A stretch of DNA of 64,000 nt, taken from NCBI RefSeq assembly GCF_029962835.1, contig NC_080582.1:21212032-21276031 (forward strand). Direction: 5' to 3'. Of the stretch, positions 22,580 to 34,200 are shown piece after piece (position 1 is the stretch's first letter; every line of letters starts with the position of its first letter). Under the pieces are notes generated by a model. The model was not told the DNA's origin, ran no database searches, and saw only the letters and a program-made list of their open reading frames with translations. A program made the translations under genes and the position numbers. This DNA comes from Magnolia sinica (Eukaryota > Streptophyta > Magnoliopsida > Magnoliales > Magnoliaceae).

Positions 22580-24244
22580 GAGACCTGTAGCCTTGGGTTC
22601 CGCACCAACAAGAGAGGAGAGAGTTAGAGAGGTGGGTGTGGGTAGAGAGAGTGGCCAGCCGACGGTGTGGACTCGGTTCCCGCTGCTCCAACTCAGTCCC
22701 TGTAAGGTCGGACCGAGTCGGGTCAGCTGGGATCGTAGCTTCACGAAGCAGAAGGGAAAGAGAGTGGGAGAAAAGAGAGAAGGAGAGAGATAAGAAAGGA
22801 CCAACCAGGTGAACTCGGTGCACCCTGCACCGCCTCAGCCGTGGGAAAACTAGGCTGAGTCGGGTCAGTATGGACTCGTAGTGGCACCGCAAGGAAGGGA
22901 GAGTGAGTGAGGAAAGAAGGGAGATCGATCCTCTAATCTGACATAGGTAGGAAGGATTCAGCCATCCTTGGGGAAAGACATCTTCCCTCTGCATTTCACT
23001 TCCGTGTAATTTTTTTTAGCTCAGGAGGCAGGCCAATCAATGGCTATGATTCTGTTGTTGGGTCCCTGTTCTAGACTGGAACTGAGCCAATCCATGGCCC
23101 TGCTCCAGGCAGAAAACCGACCCAGCTGAAGCTCAGTTTGAGCAGGGAACGTGCCTTCCAGCAGGCTATGCATTAGGCCAAGTTCGATCGGTTTAGGGAC
23201 CCTATTTCGGGATGGAACTAGGCCAACCAATGGCCTTGACTCCAAGCTGACTCCAGGCCTAAACAATGTCCGTCCAGATAGCTGTGATTCAGCTGGGGAA
23301 CGAGTCTTCATCGACTCCTGTTTGGAGCTGAAAACATGTGTGCAACAGACCATACAACGGCCCTGTTCTGGAATCAAAACCGACCAAACAATGGTTGGGT
23401 TTCCAGTCAGGCAACAGTCCTAAATGTCGGCCGCATGACGGGCCTAGTCGAGTAGCATGGAGCTCTGTTTGGTGTTGTAGACAAACCAAGCAACGGTTGT
23501 CTTCCCAACTGAGAAATCATGGCGCGTCAATGATGGTGAATTGAGACCAGCTCTTTCAGCTGCTGCCGAGTTGCACTCCAGATGGGGTTCCATCAGGCCC
23601 TGTTTGGGGCCGAGCCATGATACATACAGTCCCAGTTTGGGGCTGAAGAAACGGTGGGATCGGACCATTTTCAATCTGAAAAACCGACGCCTAGAACAGT
23701 CCCTGCAGCGTGCGGCAGTGGGACTGTTCTGCGTTGAAGTTTGCTGGCTGCGATGGCTTTGGGCCTCACCAAAAACGCAGATGGGCCTCACCAATCTCGG
23801 GTGGGCTGACTGATGTCAGGCTCCACCGAGCTTCTGCTGGGCCGCACCTTGCATCAGCAAGCGGGCCACACCCTGCCTCAGTAGTAGACCGCACACGGGG
23901 CCCACCTAGATTATGGGATTTTCCCTAAACCGTCCATCAGGGGCGCTGCATAAAACCCGGGCTGGATGAACCCATCTGAGAAATGGATGGTTGGTGTACG
24001 TATGCACCAGCTATTTAGCTGTGGGCGGTATTTTAAATCTAGGCCGTCCATCGACCGACGTCCAGACCTGGACGTTTGGATCATGAACCGTGTTAAGTGT
24101 ACATGTGGAGTAATGTATGTGTATGCATACATACGCATTGGTGGGCCCCACTGTCCAAAACAGTGGGCCGTGCTCAAAGATTTCAATCTCAATGAGCCCC
24201 ACTTGTTGTCATGGGCCGGAAAGCCTTCTGTGCATGTAATATGC

Positions 24245-24250
24245 AATAAA
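24245..24250 (+). promoter_or_regulatory. possible LTR polyadenylation signal
   Basis: AATAAA in the Tekay LTR, repeated at 34296-34301. If used, the R region would be about 1.6 kb, which is long, so this is tentative. Confidence 0.35.
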
Positions 24251-26153
24251 GCAAGTAGGATCCACCAGATGCGTGTAGGTGATACATACATATATTTTAT
24301 GTAGGCCCATTGCAGTTGGCAACTCTGTGAACCCCACCTTGACATATGAAATTTATCTACGCCATCCATCCTGTGGGCAAACTCGCTCTAAGGGTCTGAG
24401 AAGGGAATGGGCAGATCTAGTGATCAAGTGGGCCCTGACTAGACCCAGTTTGATCATGATAGGGACTCATGTTGGGTGAGCCCGTTTTCCCTCGAGTATA
24501 GCCGAGACCACCTCGGTTTAAGGCCTCCCAGCCCTCCACCCATCCTTATATATTAAACATTGGGACTCATGTCTAAATACGAATTAAAATTGTGCAGGAA
24601 GTTGCGTGAGTGGTAGAAATTCACCGTCTTCTCAAGGAACCTTGCCTCTAGGAGCATTCTACAACGTGTCTGGTGGTGATCTCCTCCCCTTAAGCTTTCC
24701 ATCCCTATCTAAACTAGAAATAAGTAGTTCTTGTAGTGTAAATGGTTAACTATACTAATGATGAATTGTGAGTTATTTGCTTAACATGAAAGTCCTCATG
24801 CTTACTATTGTTTAGAATATTTATTTATTTGAACTGTATAAGTGAATAATCCAGTCATCATGCGATTTCAGTTATTGTTCCTTATTTCCCTTCAAAATTG
24901 TGACGCATGTTGCTATGACACACATATTGCTAAAATCTCTCTATGGGAACTCCTATCAAAAGAGAGTCCGTGCTTGGGGTGTAATTAGACTAGCTGTGAT
25001 CTATGTAGGTCCCTGACATGGAGGTTTTGGTTGGGGTGTTGACCATGGGGTATACCATCCATGTGGGTATCCGCCTAATTGACTTGGATAAACTTTATAA
25101 CATTTCTAAATACCACTGTTTACTCGTCCTTGTATCATTCATGCCGTCATTGTTTAAACGCTACGTTTGATGATTTCAACATTTCATACCCAGTCAGCAT
25201 TGGTGGTGGCCCCCTTATGTTGAATTGATTGACCACATGTCAGCGGGCACTACACGCACCCTAAGACGGTAGCCTCATGGGCCGGGGATGGTGGTAGTGG
25301 GACACTATGCCCGAGCCGTCGGCCTACGCTGGGCCTTGCGCTCCCCGTAGTGACCGTGAGCTCATTTTAAAATGGCTGATTGAAAATGGACTAATAATGG
25401 GCTGGCAAGACATGCATGCACAGTATACTACGACGGCTTGGATCATTATGCCCATACGATTACGCTGCGTGTTGCGCTAATGACCGGCCGATCGATTTAT
25501 GATGATGACCAGGATCCTCATGCCCATGCGATTACGCTGAGTGTTGCGCTGACGACCAATCACATCCATGGGTGACAACCCCAATGTCCATCCGAAGGTT
25601 TTCCTGGGGCACCGACCGTCCAGATGATTTACCCGGGTCCATAATTACATTCATGCATTCATGCATTAAACAAGATTGCATATACTATGTTTGGATTATC
25701 TGTGTACTCTTATGATATTCCTCATTTAGGGCGGCGATGTGTAATCTTGAGGGGAGATCACACTGAGCTGACCACTCATTCATCAATATTCAACCATACA
25801 GAGGATGCAGGTACGGGAAACGTTGAGGACGAGGCAGGCCCGGAGGCGAAGGCCGTCGAAGAGGAGCCATATGATGAGATGCAGCAGGAGGCGGCAGCCT
25901 ACTACGGGCTGAATCAGTAGTTTAGTCATCTATTCTATTTCAGCACATTCGGGTTTTAAGGAAACTTGAGGTTTTGTAAGTGTCCCCCAGCTGGGTGAGC
26001 CCGAATATTGTTCCTATTTTGAAGCCATATTTATGACATGATTCTCATTTTCGCTATATCGCACTTTGATTTATTGGTTGATCATCAGCTAACTCCTGGG
26101 TTCTTGGAATCCGAGTCGTATACTCGGGATCTGAAAACCAGGGTGTTACAAGT

Positions 26154-26165
26154 TGGTATCAAAGC
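26154..26165 (+). promoter_or_regulatory. primer-binding site, initiator tRNA-Met type
   Basis: TGGTATCAAAGC lies three bases after the 5' LTR. The usual plant site is TGGTATCAGAGC, so there is one mismatch. Confidence 0.85.
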
Positions 26166-26565
26166 GGAGTTTGAGACAGCCTGGCTGTGGGGACAACACA
26201 TGTACCTCAAGAAATTAACCTAGGCAAAACTTCGAAACTCTTCCCTTAGAAGAATAGCTAGGGTGAATGAACCTAGAAACAAGAACACTTAGTTTCCTTA
26301 GCATTAGTAATGATGAATATTTGAGATCCTGACTAGTTTGAAAAGACTTGGCATGCAAAGCACCTAGAATCCCCTGGAAAATAACAAAACCTAGAAACAA
26401 AAACCTTAGCTCCCTTGGAAAATCTAAACCAAAGGTACTAACTGAAGGATGAACTTCCCCGTCATACAACTGCAAAATTCTTCCCTTGTAATGTCTCATA
26501 TTAGTTAGGAACCGTCCTTTTCACTTCCATTCCTGAACCTCGAAACTCTAAATTCGCAGGAAGCC

Positions 26566-27795
26566 ATGCCGCCTGTGACACGGTCACGTCAGACTCACAC
26601 GATCGACATCCACCCTATACCATCGACAGAGCGCCAGAGAGAACGGAGCCTGGTCTACACACCAGGTCTTCCCCCTGGGATGGCAAACAATGATATAGGG
26701 TCAGAAGCAGTGGGGGATTCTCCTTCCCCCCAATTCATTCCATCAGAACTGCCCTCACCATACTTTGAGCGAAGGACGCCCTCGGTAGACGCACAAGCGG
26801 AGACAGTGACAGAGACGGCAGCTTTCGCAGCCTTTGTACAAATGGCTGCCACTATGCAACAGCAGCAAGACACATTTGTCAGGCAGCAGCAGGATATGCA
26901 CGCACTGGTAATGGAGGCCCTTCGGGCAGCATCTAGGGACAGGGATACCAGAAGTTCTGATGTGTTCGAACGATTCATGCGACTCCGTCCGCCGACTTTT
27001 GGGGGAGCACCCGATCCCGTCCAAGCTGAACACTGGCTGACGAAAATCGCCAAGATGATGGGGCCTTTAGAGTGTACTGACTCTCAGAGGGTCACTTTAG
27101 CCGTGTACCTGCTCGAGGGAGAAGCCGAGAACTGGTGGAGCAGCGTACAGAGAGGGGTGCCAACTGGTTATGCATGGACTTGGGCAGGCTTCAGGACAAA
27201 GTTCCTGGAGAAGTATTTCCCACGTTCATGCCGGAGCGCCAAGATTGCACAGTTCCTGAAGTTGGAACAGGAAAATATGACAGTCGCCCAGTACGAGGCG
27301 AAGTTCGATGAACTATCACGATACATACCAAAGGCCCTAGAGGATGAGGAGTACAAACTGGAGAAGTTTAAGGAAGGACTGAAGCCCAGGATACAATCCC
27401 GTCTATGCACATGGGATTTCGGGGACCTCCCGGAACTGGTAGATAAAGCAATGCGGGTGGAAAAAGACTTTGAACGCACCGTTCGTTCCCGCCCACCGAC
27501 TCGGGATGCCCCGTTCCGACTGAGATAGCCCCCTCCTGCCCCACCTCTCCCTACAGGGAAACCCAGGCCACTGTCCGCGCGAGCACCGCCTTTGCCTCCT
27601 GGTGGAGGCTGCAGTTACTGTGGGAAGAACAACCACAACACCTCGAATTGTTTTCGAAGGTTGAGGGATCAAGGCATTCCACCTCGGGGGAATCAACCAC
27701 CACAGAACCAGGGTGCAGCAAGAGCAGCACTAAGGCCTCAGCAGCCGAGGCAGGGCCCCCCGGTACAACAGAGGGCTTCCCCAGCACGAGTATAA
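26566..27795 (+). pseudogene. Tekay gag
   Basis: ATG at 26566 after a leader of about 400 bases. The frame carries a Gln-rich stretch (QQQQDTFVRQQQDMHALV), the retrotransposon gag core (RPPTFGGAPDPVQAEHWLTK; AENWWSSVQRG; FRTKFLEKYFP; MTVAQYEAKFDELSRYIP) and, after a single TAG at 27526-27528, a CCHC knuckle (CSYCGKNNHNTSNC, about 27610). It ends at a stop near 27795, where a frameshift separates it from the protease frame. Tekay elements normally keep gag and pol in one frame, so both the TAG and the shift look like mutations. Gag would make the particle and package the RNA. Confidence 0.9.
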
Positions 27796-27797
27796 CT

Positions 27798-30700
27798 GTT
27801 GCCGCCACCGAGGCCGAGCAGGACCCTCTTCAGACTATCCATGGCACAACACACATTAACGGTACCCCTGTACTCACTCTTTTCGATTCTGGTGCAACTC
27901 TATCCTTTATTGATTCTGCTATTGCATCTAAACTAGTATTAAACACTACTAGGATGCATGTTCCCTTAGTTGTAGCATCCCCTATGGGCAAGTTTGTGGA
28001 AACTGATAAAGTGTGTAGAGCATGTCCCATCACGCTTGCAAATCGCGAGGTCGCTGTAGACCTAATTATCATGTCTGTTAGACATTTCGATGTCATTCTT
28101 GGGATGGACTAGCTTACGTTGGTGCACGCGGTCATGGATTGTCATGATAAAATAGTGACTATATTCATCCTAGGGCAAGCCTCTTTCACCTTGAAAGGTA
28201 GGGGTAGATGCCAAGAATTTGAGAGCCTGCAGGCTCTAGAGGAAGCTGAGTCAATAGAAGTCACCATCAGATGGATACCGGTAGTCCGAGATTTCTCCGA
28301 AGTATTTCAAGAAATACCAGGGCTACCCCCTTGAAGAGTGATAGACTTCTGCATTGACCTCAAGCCAGGGACTGCTCCTATATCACTCCATCCGTTTCGC
28401 ATGCCTCCTTGCGAGATGGAGGAGTTGAGGAGTCAGATTGATGAGCTGCTAACTCAAGGCTTTATCCGTCCCAGCATTTCTCCTTGGAGAGCACCGGTTC
28501 TCAAAAAGAAGGACGGGTCGATGCGTCTCTGTATAGACTATAGGAAACTGAACAATGTGACAATGAAGAACAAATATCCCCTACCGCGTATCGATGACCT
28601 ATTTGATCAGTTGAAGGATGCCAAGTACTTCTCTAAGATAGACCTGCGTTCAGGATATCACCAGTTGAGGATCAGGGATGAGGACATCCCGAAAATGGCC
28701 TTTAGGACTCGTTATGGGCATTACGAGTTCCTAGTAATGTCCTTTGGCCTCACAAATGCTCCGGCAGTTTTTATGGACCTCATGAATCGAGTTTTCATGC
28801 CTTATTTGGACCGATTCGTAATCGTATTCATCGACGATATTTTGGTCTACTCCAAAAGCCAAGAAGAGCATGAAGAGCATCTGCGTACGATCCTAAGTAC
28901 GCTAAAAGACAACCAACTGTACGCTAAATTGTCTAAATGCGAGTTTTGGGAGCAGGAAGTGAAATTCTTGGGGCATGTAGTAAAAGCAGAGGGAATAGCG
29001 GTCGATCCAGCAAAGGTAGAAGCAGTATCTAAGTGGGAGCAGCCCACTACGGTGACCGAAGTTCGGAGTTTCCTAGGAACGGCCGGGTACTACCGACGTT
29101 TCATTAAGGAATTCTCCAGAATCGCACGACCGCTCACTCAACTAACAAGGAAGAATGCTCGGTTCGTTTGGGACGAAAACACCGAGGCGGCATTCCAGGA
29201 GTTGAAGATGAGGTTAACGTCTGCACCAGTGCTCACTCTTCCACAAGAAGGGGAGAGGTTCGTAGTGTATAGCGATGCCTCAAAATTGGGCCTTGGTTGC
29301 GTTCTGATGCAGAACGACAAAGTGATCGCTTATGCCTCTCGTCAATTGAAGAAGCACGAAGAGAACTACCCGACTCATGACCTAGAATTGGCAGCAGTGG
29401 TATTTGCCTTAAAGATATGGAGGCATTACCTATATGGAGAAGATTTCCAGTTATTCTGCGACCACAGAAGCCTGAAGTACATATTCACGCAGAAAGATCT
29501 GAATATGCGCCAGCGTCGGTGGATGGAAACACTTAAGGATTTCCACTTTGACATCTCATATCACCCTGGCAAGGCAAACTCCGTGGCCGATGCTCTGAGT
29601 CGGAAGAAGAAGCACGAGTTGGTAGCCACCCTGATGATCAAGGAGTGGGAGATGATGGAATTCGTACAAGACTTCGATATCCAGCTCACCCTCGACGAAC
29701 CGGATGCATATGTGGCTCTATTAACAGCAGAGCCGACCCTGGTCCGACACATGATTTCTGCTCAGGACCAGGATGAATGGCTGGTCAAGATGAAAGAGAG
29801 ATGCAAGAATGAGGAGATGCCAGGCTGGAAGGTCGGTAATGACGGCGGGCTTCGATACCAGGGACGAGTGTGTGTGCCAAACAATGCTAAACTAAGAAAG
29901 GAAGCAATGGTAGAAGCCCACCATTCCAAGTTAGCTATCCACCCAGGAAGTACTAAGATGTATAACGATGTTAAAAGACAATACTGGTGGAGCAATATGA
30001 AGAGGGACATTGCCGACTTTGTGGCGAAATGCATGGTATGCCAGAAAATCAAGGCCGAGCATCGCAAACCTGCTGGTCTCCTTCAGCCATTACCCCTAGC
30101 CGAGTGGAAATGGGACAGCATTTCTATGGACTTCATATCAGGTCTCCCTAAGACGCAGAGGAAACACGACTCAATCTGGGTCATTGTTGATCGATTGACG
30201 AAGGCCGCCAGATTCCTCCCAGTTCGCACGGCAGATTCCGCCGATAGTTTGGCAAGATTATATATCCGGGAGGTTGTACGATCCTATGGAGTGCCGCGAG
30301 AGATTATATCGGACCGAGACTCCAGATTCACTTCTACCTTCTGGAAGAGACTGCAGGAAGAATTGGGCACGGAACTCAAGTTTAGTACAGCGTTCCATCC
30401 CCAGACAGACGGCCAGACTGAGAGGGTGAATCAGATCTTAGAAGATATGCTAAGGGCGTGTGTCCTAGACTTTCAGGGCAACTGGGACGACCACTTGGCA
30501 CTAGCGGAATTCGCATACAATAACAGCTTCCAAACCAGCATCGGTATGGCACCATATGAGGCTCTCTATGGTCGTCCTTGCCGAGCCCCACAATGTTGGG
30601 CAGAAATCGGGGAAAGAAGCTTGTTGGGACCAGAGCTGGTTCAGGCTACTACTCAAGTCATTGACGTAGTCAGGAAGCGTCTGCATACCGCCCAGAGCAG

Positions 30701-31205
30701 ACAGAAGAGTTATGCAGACAATCGACGTCGTAACTTGGAGTTTGCAGCTGGCGATCATGTGTTCTTGAAGGTGTCACCCATGAAGGGACTGATGAGATTC
30801 GGGCAGAAAGGGAAGCTGGCACCACGTTTCATCGGCCCGTTCGAGATTTTGGATCGAGTGGGAACCGTGGCGTACCGCCTTGCACTACCCACTGCATTGG
30901 CCAATATTCACAATGTCTTTCACATATCTATGCTGAAAAAGTATACGCCTGATGAGTCGCACGTCGTTAGCTGGGAGCAGATCGAGCTGACAGATGATGC
31001 CGCCTACATCGAGGAACCTGTCCGTATCTTGGACCATAAGGAGCAGGTCTTGCGGACGAAGACTATACCTCTAGTCAAGGTACTTTGGTCACACCATGGG
31101 GAAGAAGAAGCAACATGGGAGCGAGAAGTAGAAGTTAAGGAAAAATACCCTCATCTGTTTAATAGCACATCTCAGGTAATTTCGAGGACGAATTTTTTTT
31201 TTTAG
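27798..31205 (+). pseudogene. Tekay pol (protease, RT, RNase H, integrase, chromodomain-like)
   Basis: One frame with two stops: TAG at 28110-28112 and TGA at 28332-28334. From 28338 it is open for 955 codons. In order: protease (LFDSGATLSFI, about 27880); RT ([26 protein letters not shown], about 28825); RNase H ([24 protein letters not shown]); integrase zinc finger (H-x-H then [11 protein letters not shown], about 29930-30060); integrase core ([51 protein letters not shown]); then the C-terminal [19 protein letters not shown] and a chromodomain-like end ([18 protein letters not shown]). The catalytic residues of RT and integrase are kept. In chromoviruses the C-terminal domain directs integration to heterochromatin. 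Confidence 0.95.
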
Positions 31206-31215
31206 GGGGGTAGAC
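31204..31215 (+). promoter_or_regulatory. Tekay polypurine tract
   Basis: AGGGGGGTAGAC ends at the 3' LTR start, preceded by a T-run just after the pol stop. Confidence 0.8.
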
Positions 31216-34200
31216 TGTAACACCCCGTACCTCTGGTACTCGGGTGTTACCCTTATAGACCCACATTAACTTGAGTCAAGCTGACTTGAACTTGGTTCGT
31301 GTAGGACGAAGGTTCCAACTGGAATAAAAGTCATCCATCCAAGTCCTCCAGGTGCCGGAACGCACCCCATAATACGTAGAGGGTAAGACTTCCTAAACAT
31401 TTTAATTAGAACATTTATGTTAATAAAAGACTGCCACGACGCACTCATCCCCAATGTTTGAGGACTCGCTAGTGGCAATCAAACCTTCAGCACGACCAGT
31501 ATGGGATATTAACCGTTGAAAATAAATATCAGACCCACTGGGCCGTCGGGTCGCGTTATATGGGCCAATAATAGCCTAAAGGGGAGTATAGCGGCCCACC
31601 TGGGCCTTACCATCAGCCCAGAAGTCGGTAGGGACCCCTATAAGGGTCCCCTAGAGCGAATGGACGGTATGGATGGGAGCACTAACGTCCCATTGGGACC
31701 CACGCAGTGCACGTACATCAAGAGTGCATGCACGCGACGTGCGCTGGGACCATGGGGTCGGTCAAACGACCTTTGACCGACTCTCTCTCAAAAAAATCAG
31801 AAAACGGCATTTCTCCCTCCATTTCTTTTTTGAAAGAGGAATCTTTGGACCTCTAAGTGGCCCACCCTAGCCACTTTTCGAGCCATCTGGACCGTTCATT
31901 TTCTCCAAGGGGCCCGGCTTAACAAAACCGTATAGCTTTGTGGGCCGCTGTAAACGGACGAGAAAGATGGGAAACCACCGTCCATTTCATTACATGTGGC
32001 GAAAATCCGTTGAATGGAACCCATCTGGAAATGGTCAGACGGTTCATGATCGGCCCGATGGCGCCATCTCAGCCATCCAACTTCCACAGAAAGGCGTGCT
32101 CCCTCTGTTCCAGAAATGGCCGGGCAAGGGCCGTGTAAGAAAAAGGAGAGGAGCGGCATTCCGCTCTGGGAAGGAGGTACGGGATCTCTCCTAGCCGTTC
32201 CTGGGGACACGTGGCTCCATCCCTGTCGATGGTGCGAGGCGAGACCCAATGAAGACGAAAACTCGAGCTCCATCTCACGAGAATTGGAGATTCTCGTGGG
32301 ATATGAGGAGATGGACATTTGGGACACGAGAAGTAGGCCCCACGCTGATCCTGGGTTCCATCTGGACCGACCAGATGTATCAGATCGTGCCCATGCACGT
32401 TAATCGTCGATCCGCCATTAAAGATCGGGTCATCTTCCCCACTGAAAACCCACACGAAACGGCGAGATGGGCCCCACCAGATCTGAAAGAATGCTTTTCT
32501 GGTGGGCCCCAAGTTCAGCTCTTCATCCAAACGGACGGATGGACCTCGTGCATATCTGATTTTGGATCTCAGCCGTGCACAGTCACTGCACTTCTAGCCA
32601 TTGGTGCCCTCCCTCTCCCTCTATATAAAGAGACCTGTAGCCTTGGGTTCCGCACCAACAAGAGAGGAGAGAGTTAGAGAGGTGGGTGTGGGTAGAGAGA
32701 GTGGCCAGCCGACGGTGTGGACTCGGTTCCCGCTGCTCCAACTCAGTCCCTGTAAGGTCGGACCGAGTCGGGTCAGCTGGGATCGTAGCTTCACGAAGCA
32801 GAAGGGAAAGAGAGTGGGAGAAAAGAGAGAAGGAGAGAGATAAGAAAGGACCAACCAGGTGAACTCAGTGCATCCTGCACCGCCTCAGCCGTGGGAAAAA
32901 CTAGGCTGAGTCGGGTCAGTATGGACTCGTAGTGGCACCGCAAGGAAGGGAGAGTGAGTGAGGAAAGAAGGGAGATCGATCCTCTAATCTGACATAGGTA
33001 GGAAGGATTCAGCCATCCTTGGGGAAAGACATCTTCCCTCTGCATTTCACTTCCGTGTAATTTTTTTTAGCTCAGGAGGCAGGCCAATCAATGGCTATGA
33101 TTCTGTTGTTGGGTCCCTGTTCTAGACTGGAACTGAGCCAATCCATGGCCCTGCTCCAGGCAGAAAACCGACCCAGCTGAAGCTCAGTTTGAGCAGGGAA
33201 CGTGCCTTCCAGCAGGCTATGCATTAGGCCAAGTTCGATCGGTTTAGGGACCCTATTTCGGGATGGAACTAGGCCAACCAATGGCCTTGACTCCAAGCTG
33301 ACTCCAGGCCTAAACAATGTCCGTCCAGATAGCCGTGATTCAGCTGGGGAACGAGTCTTCATCGACTCCTGTTTGGAGCTGAAAACATGTGTGCAACAGA
33401 CCATACAACGGCCCTGTTCTGGAATCAAAACCGACCAAACAATGGTTGGGTTTCCAGTCAGGCAACAGTCCTAAATGTCGGCCGCATGACGGGCCTAGTC
33501 GAGTAGCATGGAGCTCTGTTTGGTGTTGTAGACAAACCAAGCAACGGTTGTCTTCCCAACTGAGAAATCATGGCGCGTCAATGATGGTGAATTGAGACCA
33601 GCTCTTTCAGCTGCTGCCGAGTTGCACTCCAGATGGGGTTCCATCAGGCCCTGTTTGGGGCCGAGCCATGATACATACAGTCCCAGTTTGGGGCTGAAGA
33701 AACGGTGGGATCGGACCATTTTCAATCTGAAAAACCGACGCCTAGAACAGTCCCTGCAGCGTGCGGCAGTGGGACTGTTCTGCGTTGAAGTTTGCTGGCT
33801 GCGATGGCTTTGGGCCTCACCAAAAACGCAGATGGGCCTCACCAATCTCGGGTGGGCTGACTGATGTCAGGCTCCACCGAGCTTCTGCTGGGCCGCACCT
33901 TGCATCAGCAAGCGGGCCACGCCCTGCCTCAGTAGTAGACCGCACACGGGGCCCACCTGGATTATGGGATTTTCCCTAAACCGTCCATCAGGGGCGCTGC
34001 ATAAAACCCGGGCTGGATGGACCCATCTGAAAAATGGATGGTTGGTGTACGTATGCACCAGCTATTTAGCTGTGGGCGGTATTTTAAATCTAGGCCGTCC
34101 ATCGACCGACGTCCAGACCTGGACGTTTGGATCATGAACCGTGTTAAGTGTACATGTGGGGTAATGTATGTGTATGCATACATACGCATTGGTGGGCCCC

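Larger units (their letters stand above)
21166..26150 (+). repeat. Tekay 5' LTR
   Basis: 4985 bp. A TATA box (TATATAAA) at 22572-22579 puts the likely transcript start about 1.43 kb into the LTR. An AATAAA lies at 24245-24250. The first 1.68 kb is identical by eye to the 3' LTR; the last 0.6 kb is clearly diverged. A 77-codon acidic frame at 25687-25920 occurs in both LTRs. Confidence 0.95.

Noticed and set aside
27168..31000. Antisense open frames under Tekay gag-pol
   Set aside because: Shadows of the coding strand, with no domains.
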